This document shows positions 60,801 to 64,000 of a stretch of DNA of 64,000 nucleotides, piece after piece. The stretch comes from Solen grandis. Its lineage: Eukaryota > Mollusca > Bivalvia > Adapedonta > Solenidae. Both the position numbers and the translations under genes were made by a program. The stretch is from positions 42,099,537 to 42,163,536 of the forward strand of contig CM037792.1 in assembly GCA_021229015.1 (NCBI GenBank), written 5' to 3'. Each line of letters opens with the position of its first letter. Within the stretch, counting starts at the first letter, position 1. The notes beneath the pieces are model-generated. The model saw only the letters and a list, made by a program, of their open reading frames with translations, ran no database searches and was not told the DNA's origin.

Positions 60801-63446
60801 ACTTTGTGTCGAGTTACTTGACATAACGCTATCGTTCTTGTTCAGCTGTGGGTGGGGGTTGGATGGTGTCCGAATGAGCTTCGGCGGATCATTGCTGGTT
60901 CCGTTGGTAAACACGTTGGGCAAGCTCCCATTGCGGGTATTGACGGGTTTCAGTGGGGAAGGGTTGGACTGGCGGCGTTCACCCCATGACTCCACTGGCT
61001 TCTTGTCTATCTCCCCTTCCTGTATTGCAAACATATTGAGAAAAGTAACAAATGTTAGGTTTAATTTGTTTTTCAATCATTTGCTATTTTGAAATTAAAA
61101 GGGAAATACATGTACCTCTTTTAACACTGGTTGTACCGCGTAGTAGGACTGTGACTTATGGTGATCGTGCATTTATGACGGCAGCCCCTAAACTCTGGAA
61201 TGCCCTACCTAGAACACTTAAGAGCTGTGAAACTCTACCAGTGTTTAAGAGAGCACTTAAAACTCACTTATTTAAGAGGTTTTATTTGGACTGATTATTT
61301 TTGTACCAGTGTCGCTTTTTAACAAATTCTTAAGTCTTACCTGTATTTTATTTTTTATGTGGGTCTTTTTAACTTTTTAAACTACATTTGAATTGAATTT
61401 GTTGGTGTTTTATTTTTTATTTTTATTTTTTTTAAATATTGTATCATTTATTTGGTTTTACTGTACAGTACTTTTGAACGTTTTAATGTACATGAAAAAA
61501 GTGCTTAAGAAGTTTGGTATATAATAATAATAATAATAATTTTTGTTGCTTTACATATTTAAAATTAGTCAAATCTGTACACTGGTTGTTACGTTAATCC
61601 TCTTTTTTTTATAATGATAGCAATATTTGACAATATGTGTGTTTAAATAAATGGCAGCTATCAGAGAGTTAATAATCTTAAGACACAACTTATATACTTG
61701 ATGACTAATCCTGGAGACTGAAAAAAACCCAGTATAAATGACTCCACTAACAATATTTAGAGCTAAGTTATACTTAAATTAGGTAGAATCACAATCCAAC
61801 GTCCCTATTTCATGAAATATTCAAGTGCATGACTAAATGGAAATTAATCAGTAACTCAACTTTTAACCCTTAACCTGAATTTCTCAAATGGACTTAGCTG
61901 GCATCTTTTTTGGAACTGTCCATTATCAATTTTAGGGATAACAAGATGAAAACTTGTAGTCAGTCAGCTAACAATAAAACACTGACTAGATATTTGTAAG
62001 GGATAGCTTTGGCAAACAAGACCTTACCTGGAAATCATCTTCCAAAACCTCCAATTGTTTCTCGTGGCGATCCAGTTTAGACAGATACTCTAGTGGGTTG
62101 GACAGGGCCTCAGCAAACTCTGGAATACATTCAACAAGTACACATGCCTCAGGTTCTGTTGTTGTTTTTTGTTTCTTAGATTGTGTTTAACATCCAAACA
62201 ACAGTATTTCAGTCTTTTGGAGACGATGTCTACTTGAGACAGATATAGTGCTGCAACACTGCAGTATCACACCATAGACATGTGGCATGATACCACACCC
62301 AGTCACATTATCCTGACACCGGGCCAACCAGTCCTGGAGCTACCTTTACATGCTGATTGCTAAGCAAGGGAGCTATACCAGTACCATTTTTTATGACTTT
62401 GGTATGTCCCCGTCAGGGATTTTGAGTTCTGTACTCATTAAAGAACTTTTTATAGTTGTAATTTGAAAGAAAAAAAAAATATGATTAAAAAAGGTTAAGT
62501 AAACCAGGAAATTTCTTATGAATTTGAAGTTAACTTAATAAGAACATTATAATACTTCTTTAAACAAGTGATTAGTTTTAAGACTGTTGGACAATAAGGC
62601 CTACCTGCATGCATATCTGACACGTAGTCCTTGACAGAGATGTGGACAAACAGCGTGGGCAGTAACAGCGGCTGGTTACACTCATTACGAAGATTGATGT
62701 GGCGGTAGCCTGTAAAAATCACATGTATAAACCTCATGCATAAACTGATGTAGATGACATGTAGAAGGCACTGTAGTCTAGTGGGTGTGTGAACTACGGG
62801 TCTGATGGTTGCAGGTTTGATACCCCACTAGGGTAGAGAATTTTTAAAAACCGTCAGAGATGCAATGTACTGGTACAACCCAATATCTGTCAACAGTGAT
62901 TACATGTAGTAAACAACTCATTACCCAATAGGTGTAAAAGAATAAAAAAATGAAAGAAGAACATGTTTATGACAAAAAATTAAGATGAAAATAACTGTGC
63001 TTACTGAACTCTCTACCACCACAGAGCTATTAAAAAATATCCTTAGCGCAAGTCTGAAACCAGATCAGTCTATAAACATCTTGCAGACATACACAAGTCC
63101 ATTATAACACAGCTTTGAGTCTCCAAGCTGAACATAAAAGGATATATAAAGCATTTGATTTTTCTTAGTCATTCAGACAGTAGAGTCTACGTTTCATAAT
63201 TGTATCAACCAACAGAGGAGACCCTGAAGTAACTGTCGGATCTTAAGTTCTGCTCTGTTTGTCTAGATATCAAACACATCTAAATGAGGAACCGGGTTAA
63301 ATTTCACAGGAGTGGTGACAGTTTCTCACAACTATGGCTGACTCACCTGGTCGGAGGGCCTCCACGGACAGCACTCTGTGTCCAATCAACTTTCCCGTCT
63401 CCTCATACACCCCGACACGGATCACAGCCAGATTGGGCAGCACCAC
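27770..63446 (-). CDS. PLCB1: Phospholipase C beta, 3' part (gene span, partial)
   Basis: Eleven minus-strand exons join in consistent phase: 63347-63446, 62605-62709, 62028-62119, 60791-61019, 48733-48812, 44122-44315, 41842-42003, 39690-39799, 38991-39048, 29154-29240, 27770-27931. They give about 1.38 kb of coding sequence, roughly 460 residues; an optional cassette lies at 52711-52794. The protein starts inside the C2 domain ([37 protein letters not shown]), continues through a Ser/Asn/Pro-rich linker into the long Lys/Glu-rich C-terminal coiled coil, and ends TAL. PLC-beta enzymes hydrolyse PIP2 to IP3 and diacylglycerol at the plasma membrane; the C-terminal domain binds Gq and membrane. 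The C2 wording resembles PLCB1 and Drosophila Plc21C more than PLCB4/NorpA, so the exact paralogue name is provisional. The EF hands and X/Y catalytic core lie beyond the right edge. Confidence 0.93.
28063..28310 (+). mobile_element. DINE/HINE-like element H4, short copy
   Basis: Begins ACAAGAGTGTTCTCTGGAAC and holds CACTTGTCACCTGC, a GACGGACAGACAGACAG box and a CTGCAGGGGACACACAAG 3' part. It has almost no tandem core. It lies in the last PLC-beta intron. Confidence 0.6.
28311..28690 (+). mobile_element. DINE/HINE-like element H2, 3' part
   Basis: Tandem units of the H2 core (GCATGCAAAACTTTAACCAA, TTATCTACCTTGGTTGTC), a CATCGCCGACGCC box and a 3' end ATAGTCAAGCTAAAAATGG. The 5' end is missing. 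Confidence 0.65.
28705..28895 (-). repeat. Interspersed repeat X, copy 5 (reverse)
   Basis: Reverse copy: CCAGGACTAGTATCC, GACATAGTCTCCAAATGACT and GAAATACTGTAGGTGGGACA on the plus strand. Confidence 0.75.
29154..29240 (-). CDS. PLCB1: PLC-beta coiled-coil exon
   Basis: An 87-base exon in phase 0 on both sides (acceptor CTACAG, donor ATG|GTAAGT) encoding [20 protein letters not shown] and ending ERDRQM. The heptad-like Leu/Ile pattern with Lys/Asp/Glu fits the C-terminal helices of PLC-beta. Confidence 0.93.
31217..32550 (+). mobile_element. H3 element nested in level 2
   Basis: Begins CTAGAACTATCACTGAAGGT with ATACCCCCA, ends in a hairpin of TATACCCCCCC and GTGGGGGTATAA. The core is an array with AGTTATGGTTCTTATGCACT and ATGCTCCGGACAAAATC, then a GACCGACGGACCGACAG box. 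The flanks GTAAACAAAGTGAA and ATATGGCTTTTTTT match the intact host unit (GTGAAATATGG), so no target duplication was made. Confidence 0.8.
32873..36973 (+). mobile_element. H1 element, nest level 3
   Basis: 5' end CTAGAACTATGATGGCCCTG with GCTCACCTG; 3' CTCAGGTGAGC at 36960-36970. The level 2 unit (GGCATAACTCCTGACC type) occurs just before and just after it. The core units carry AAGTGACCCCTGGGGCGGGG and CTAGGCCTTGTGGTTTC. A GACGCCGGACGCACG box precedes the end. Confidence 0.72.
34211..35887 (+). mobile_element. H1 element, nest level 4 (innermost)
   Basis: 5' AACAAGAGGGCCAAGATGGC, GCTCACCTGAG at 34240-34250, exact complement CTCAGGTGAGC at 35876-35886. The 3' hairpin pairs GCTCACCTTGAGCAC with GTGCTCAGGTGAGC. 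The flanks GCTACATACC and AATCAAAAGGCTAGGCC are contiguous in the intact neighbouring unit near 36166, so the insertion site is confirmed. Confidence 0.85.
37872..38076 (+). mobile_element. tRNA-derived SINE S2, copy 2, with 13-base target duplication
   Basis: Flanked by CAATTTTGACCCC at 37859-37871 and again at 38077-38089. The body shares CCAGCTGGCTTGCGGTAGGT and AATTAGCTGGACGTCGCTATA with the copy at 16.8 kb. The 3' tail is three to four TCAAG units. It is inserted in the level 1 H1 array. Confidence 0.88.
38991..39048 (-). CDS. PLCB1: PLC-beta coiled-coil exon, 58 bases
   Basis: Acceptor TTTTTACAG, donor AAG|GTATTG. One base completes an Arg codon, then [19 protein letters not shown]; leaves in phase 0. 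It fits exactly between the exons at 39690 and 29154. Confidence 0.93.
39049..39689. other. Intron, nothing recognised
   Basis: Intronic sequence between two coiled-coil exons; no repeat copy identified. Confidence 0.5.
39690..39799 (-). CDS. PLCB1: PLC-beta coiled-coil exon
   Basis: Acceptor TTTGTTCAG, donor CAG|GTATGT; phase 0 in, phase 2 out. It encodes [20 protein letters not shown] and a Lys-rich stretch ending DKQAFN, which aligns with the KELKKKMDKKRQ-type segment of the PLC-beta C-terminal domain. Confidence 0.93.
40128..40910. repeat. Possible decayed DNA transposon
   Basis: AGTAGAACCTTGCCAAACTG near the left end and paired ATTTCGAAGTTT blocks near 40173 and 40866 suggest an old pogo/Tc1-like element. 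No coding remnant is clear. Confidence 0.35.
41047..41106 (+). repeat. Perfect 30-base tandem duplication
   Basis: Two identical 30-base units containing GATGACAGACTACAGACAAC, followed by a partial third. Confidence 0.85.
41157..41774 (+). mobile_element. DINE/HINE-like element H2, copy 3
   Basis: 5' AACAAGAGCTGTCAGGGAGA, subterminal GCTCGACTATTC at 41183-41194, exact complement GAATAGTCGAGC at 41756-41767, end CTAAAAA. It keeps the intact text GGGGAATAATTCTG, the empty site for the nested H4 at 3812. A GACGCCAACCCTGACACC box precedes the 3' end. Confidence 0.83.
41842..42003 (-). CDS. PLCB1: PLC-beta coiled-coil exon
   Basis: A 162-base exon, phase 0 on both sides (acceptor ATACCAG, donor ACC|GTAAGT), encoding 54 residues from [20 protein letters not shown] to HRDHESRLT. 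It corresponds to the segment of the PLC-beta C-terminal domain just before the distal helix. Confidence 0.92.
42004..42536. other. Intron, nothing recognised
   Basis: Intronic; a short DINE-like remnant with CTAGATTGACAGACAGAGGG and CCCCTCCGGTGTAAAC near 42240-42300. Confidence 0.45.
42537..43917 (+). mobile_element. DINE/HINE-like element H1, with 165-base tandem core
   Basis: 5' AACAAGAGGGCCATGATGGC, GCTCACCTGAG at 42565-42575; 3' CTCATGTGAGC at 43901-43911 (one mismatch) in the hairpin. The core has five units starting GACCCCTGGTG at 42871, 43036, 43201, 43365 and 43530, a period of 164-165 bases. Because 165 is a multiple of three, long open frames arise there; they are not genes. Confidence 0.85.
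44122..44315 (-). CDS. PLCB1: PLC-beta coiled-coil exon with one missing base
   Basis: Acceptor ATGACAG, donor AAG|GTAAGG. The first part reads [20 protein letters not shown] through EKAHAKN. The last part reads [20 protein letters not shown] and ends MRDQEEK, but in another frame. The exon is 194 bases, while both neighbours demand phase 0 on each side (a multiple of three). One base is therefore missing near 44205-44215, around CCTAAAAAGG on the coding strand. As written, the frame hits TAG inside the exon. Confidence 0.88.
44383..44800. other. Intron, DINE-like debris
   Basis: Contains TGTTGCTGAGGGGGATTATT and GATGAATACACCC text that resembles truncated H-family ends. No gene. Confidence 0.4.
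44803..45462 (+). mobile_element. DINE/HINE-like element, family H5
   Basis: 5' AAGAGCACGGCATGAAGGTG with GCTCGTCTGTTTTGT; the 3' end has ACAAGACAAGCTAAT, which is approximately complementary. The core carries GGTCAAAGGTCAAGGTCAA and a GACGACTAACGATGACGG box. Confidence 0.6.
45585..46570 (+). mobile_element. DINE/HINE-like element H3, copy 2
   Basis: 5' CTAGCTATCACTGAAGGTGA with ATACCCCCG; 3' hairpin TATACCCCCCC / CGGGGGTATAA. The core is an array of about 130-base units (GGGCAATAACTCTGTAAT, CTTGTGCACTGCACTTCCTC, AAGTTATGCTCCGGACAAGG), then a (GACC)n box at 46475-46518. Confidence 0.8.
46627..46935. mobile_element. Possible short TIR element
   Basis: CAAACTCTGCCGC near the left end and GCGCGGAGTTTG near the right are imperfect inverted repeats. 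GTTACCTCCCCTTACAG is shared with the MITE at 56272-56667. Confidence 0.45.
47321..48283. repeat. 22-base minisatellite, about 44 copies
   Basis: Unit ATCACAGTCAATATCACCAT plus TT or TC. The two variants interleave in the first half, and the T form dominates the second half. Rare units have CATTATC. Because 22 is not a multiple of three, all three frames of a strand read the same peptide cycle, which yields a spurious 335-aa open frame. Confidence 0.95.
48733..48812 (-). CDS. PLCB1: PLC-beta exon, start of coiled coil
   Basis: Donor AAG|GTAAAT. The exon encodes [20 protein letters not shown] then RKKNEK and leaves in phase 0. The exact acceptor is less clear: GTGAG|CT gives phase 1, which fits the preceding exon and makes an Ala codon, but the pyrimidine tract is poor. 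The segment aligns with the first helix of the PLC-beta C-terminal domain. Confidence 0.85.
48890..49255. repeat. AT-rich tandem repeat, 38-base unit
   Basis: From about 49040, six units of roughly 38 bases with ATAACATACACATATAGAGT and ATATCATCTGCACATAGT, preceded by degenerate versions. Confidence 0.85.
49397..49500 (+). mobile_element. H3 element, 5' fragment
   Basis: CAAGAACTATCATTGAAAAT followed by GATGAATACCCCCAG resembles the H3 5' end; the 3' end is not found. Confidence 0.45.
49661..49902 (+). mobile_element. TTAA MITE M1, copy 7
   Basis: Complete copy with TTAA flanks, in the long PLC-beta intron. Confidence 0.88.
49903..51870. other. Intron, nothing firm
   Basis: AT-rich intronic DNA without a supported exon or repeat copy. 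Confidence 0.45.
51897..52530 (+). mobile_element. DINE/HINE-like element, family H8
   Basis: 5' AGAAGTGCCAGTAGAACC with TGCTCC; the core has three units (GGGCAATAACTCCTAAATTA, CTTGTACACTGCACTTCTCC, TTCACTCCGGACAAAATTTA); then a GACGGAAGGACGAAC box and 3' GCTCTCCCTTCAGGGAGCAA. Confidence 0.65.
52711..52794 (-). CDS. PLCB1: Candidate PLC-beta cassette exon, 84 bases
   Basis: Strong acceptor (CTTGCTTCTCCTTAAACAG) and donor (G|GTAAGG) enclose 84 bases. In the phase set by the upstream exon (one base carried over) they read through without a stop, with [19 protein letters not shown] in the middle and STTRLN at the end. The exon enters and leaves in phase 1, so skipping or including it keeps the frame of the next exon. 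It would lengthen the linker before the coiled coil by 28 residues. Confidence 0.6.
53128..53367 (+). mobile_element. TTAA MITE M1, copy 8
   Basis: Complete copy with TTAA flanks and the family ends. Confidence 0.87.
53368..55090. other. Intron, nothing recognised
   Basis: No repeat copy or splice-flanked frame that I can support. Confidence 0.45.
55093..56046. repeat. 51-base minisatellite, about 19 copies
   Basis: Unit TATGTAGACATCATACAATA, then CATAGTATATACATAGGGGC, then AACACACTCAG. Variants have GGGGCTACAC, and three shorter units lack ACATA. Confidence 0.95.
56272..56667. mobile_element. MITE with 26-base inverted ends, TA target
   Basis: AAAGCAGGGGTATTAACTCT at the left end continues to a perfect 26-base inverted repeat with the right end. 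TA lies on both sides, as expected for Tc1/mariner-type insertion. No coding capacity. Confidence 0.8.
57680..57760 (+). mobile_element. H1 element, 3' end only
   Basis: GATCACAATACC, GAGCACAAAGTGCTTAGGTG and AGCTAAAAATT match the H1 terminal hairpin; the 5' part is not recognised. Confidence 0.55.
57849..58135 (-). CDS. Candidate alternative last exon of PLC-beta
   Basis: The acceptor TATTTTGCCCCAG is followed by two bases and 94 codons, starting [19 protein letters not shown] and ending SSLFNDMHL, then TAA. The two-base entry matches the one base left by the exon at 60791-61019. On the minus strand AATAAA lies at 57801-57806, about 43 bases after the stop. If used, it would end the protein after the linker and replace the coiled coil with a Cys-containing tail. 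I do not recognise the sequence; an unrelated nested gene or a repeat-derived frame is possible, and a second frame here is also open for 75 codons. Confidence 0.4.
58570..58985 (+). repeat. Degenerate repeat, AGAAAGTCACATGACAT type
   Basis: About a dozen imperfect units of 25-40 bases with CCCAGAAAGTCACATGACAT or AGTCATATGGCAT. They contain many CATATG and CACATG boxes. Confidence 0.75.
59126..60551 (+). mobile_element. H1 element with nested H2
   Basis: 5' ACAAGAAAGATATGATGGTC with GCTCACCTGATA; 3' hairpin AGCTCACTTTTGGCAAAGGT then GAGCTAGAAAT. Interrupted by an H2 element at 59211-59922. A C-rich run lies near 60020. Confidence 0.65.
59211..59922 (+). mobile_element. DINE/HINE-like element H2, copy 4
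   Basis: 5' AACAAGAGCTGTCCATAAGA, subterminal GCTCGACTTTTC at 59237-59248, exact complement GAAAAGTCGAGC at 59904-59915, end CTAAAAAT. The core has units with AAGTATGAAAGGGGCATAAC and TTCGGCTGTTTT, and a CGCCGACGCCGACGCC box. Confidence 0.83.
60791..61019 (-). CDS. PLCB1: PLC-beta linker exon
   Basis: Acceptor CAATACAG, donor CAG|GTACAG; phase 0 in, phase 1 out. Its 76 residues start [20 protein letters not shown] and are rich in Ser, Asn, Pro and Thr; they end STQSDNS. This is the disordered linker between C2 and the C-terminal coiled coil, a fast-evolving part of the family with many possible phosphorylation sites. Confidence 0.88.
61105..61550 (+). pseudogene. 5'-truncated LINE, C-terminus and 3' tail
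   Basis: An open frame to 61294 contains [33 protein letters not shown] and [10 protein letters not shown], the usual C-terminal wording of CR1/L2/Rex-type ORF2 proteins. A 3' UTR follows and ends in (TAA)n at about 61530-61550, as expected for such LINEs. It is inserted in the PLC-beta intron. Confidence 0.8.
61551..62027. other. Intron, nothing recognised
   Basis: AT-rich intronic sequence. Confidence 0.5.
62028..62119 (-). CDS. PLCB1: PLC-beta exon after C2
   Basis: Acceptor GTATTCCAG, donor CAG|GTAAGG; phase 1 in, phase 0 out. It encodes [20 protein letters not shown] and ends LEDDFQ. The [10 protein letters not shown] block aligns with the post-C2 ALANPIKY segment of the family. Confidence 0.93.
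62165..62410 (+). repeat. Interspersed repeat X, copy 6
   Basis: Best-preserved copy: GTTTAACATCC, GGAGACGATGTCTACTTGAG, ACACTGCAGTATCACACCAT, CCAACCAGTCCTGGAGCTAC. Confidence 0.82.
62605..62709 (-). CDS. PLCB1: PLC-beta C2 exon
   Basis: Acceptor TTTTTACAG, donor CAG|GTAGGC; phase 1 on both sides. It encodes [20 protein letters not shown], then [14 protein letters not shown], the last strands of the C2 domain. The wording is very close to the insect Plc21C type. Confidence 0.95.
62765..62890 (+). mobile_element. tRNA-derived SINE, diverged
   Basis: GTAGTCTAGTGGGTG resembles an A box and GCAGGTTTGATACCCC a B box; the following body is short and decayed. Confidence 0.55.
63347..63446 (-). CDS. 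PLCB1: PLC-beta C2 exon, first in window
   Basis: Acceptor GTCTGCAG, donor CAG|GTGAGT; phase 0 in, phase 1 out. It encodes [20 protein letters not shown] and [13 protein letters not shown], the middle of the C2 domain. Earlier exons are beyond the right edge. Confidence 0.95.
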
Positions 63447-63564
63447 CTGCAGACATATACATATCGAGGGGTGACAGCCAAACTAGGCTTTCAGTGGTTC
63501 TTAGTGCAGTATAAATATCTTCATATTCTGAAAAGTTGGCTATTAAAGACCACATGGCTTATAA

Positions 63565-63745
63565 GGGCGCCATGGTCCAGTGGTAACATACCTGACTGCA
63601 GATCCAAAGGTGATGGGTTTGAACCCTATTGGGGGGGGGGGGGCATGGATTTTTCATGACCTTCAATGGCATAAAGTACTGGTCCAACCCCAGAACCATT
63701 GAAAAGGATAAGCATAAGTTGTAAGAATTTGTTTCCCAATCCAAT
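63565..63745 (+). mobile_element. tRNA-derived SINE, copy 2
   Basis: TGGTCCAGTGGTAACATA (A box) and GGGTTTGAACCC (B box) with roughly correct spacing, then a G-run and a body ending ATAAGTTGTAAGAATTTG, shared with the copy at 8.45 kb. It is a SINE head, not a tRNA gene, because the cloverleaf does not close. Confidence 0.75.
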
Positions 63746-64000
63746 CAACATACAATAAACAGTTTTAATCTTTGACTAAACCAGTGCTGGAGGGTCTTTT
63801 AAAAAAGAAGGCTATTGTGGAATGAAACATTTTGTATACAAACATAGTATACGAGTATCATGAAAGTGTGCCTCCTTTTACACCAAGGTTCTTCCACAGT
63901 GTTGAGAAATGATCCAATCAATGAAAGGGATTTTATCAAGGTTTTTAAGTACCTTTACCCCTTTCCATTTGGTCAAAAGAAAAATTATATTTTTTATTGG

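Noticed and set aside
63567..63640. tRNA gene (A and B boxes)
   Set aside because: The cloverleaf does not close and a SINE body shared with another copy follows.

Overview
This is eukaryotic, AT-rich, intron-rich animal DNA. Exons are short, splice sites are GT-AG, and most of the sequence is interspersed repeats. The mix of repeats (TTAA-flanked MITEs, tRNA-derived SINEs, DINE/pearl-like elements with tandem-repeat cores) and the protein families fit a mollusc, most likely a bivalve. I cannot name the species. One 100-base assembly gap lies at 13901-14000.

Genes. (1) 10902-13658, minus: the 3' part of a glycerol kinase 5-like gene, five in-phase exons ending in a stop. Its 5' exons are missing at the gap. 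(2) 14365-15055, plus: an apparently intronless gene of unknown function, about 229 aa, whose frame is broken by one nucleotide. (3) 27770-63446, minus: the 3' part of a phospholipase C beta gene (PLCB1 / Plc21C type). Its exons encode the C2 domain, a Ser/Asn/Pro-rich linker and the long C-terminal coiled coil, ending in a PDZ-type tail. Splice phases agree across all exons except for a one-base deficit in the 44122-44315 exon. A symmetrical 84-base cassette exon and a phase-compatible alternative last exon are also proposed.

Layout. 1-10.9 kb: repeats only (a 1.24 kb foldback element, TTAA MITEs, a nested solo LTR, DINE-like elements). 10.9-15.1 kb: the GK5-like 3' end, the gap and the unknown gene. 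15.1-27.8 kb: intergenic AT-rich DNA with hairpins, a SINE, a dead LINE and MITEs. 27.8-63.4 kb: the PLC-beta gene, about 1.4 kb of coding sequence in 35.7 kb, its introns filled with nested repeats and minisatellites. 63.4-64 kb: intron with a SINE.

The most interesting structure is a set of non-autonomous elements that resemble Helentron-associated elements (HINE/DINE-1/pearl). Several families of unrelated sequence share one plan: a 5' end near ACAAG or ACTAG, an 11-12 bp subterminal inverted repeat, a tandem-repeat core, a GACGGACG-like box, and a 3' hairpin that carries the other half of the inverted repeat. The inverted repeats stay exactly complementary while differing between copies. 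Intact sites in the window show insertion without target duplication. One PLC-beta intron holds an orderly nest of these elements, five levels deep.
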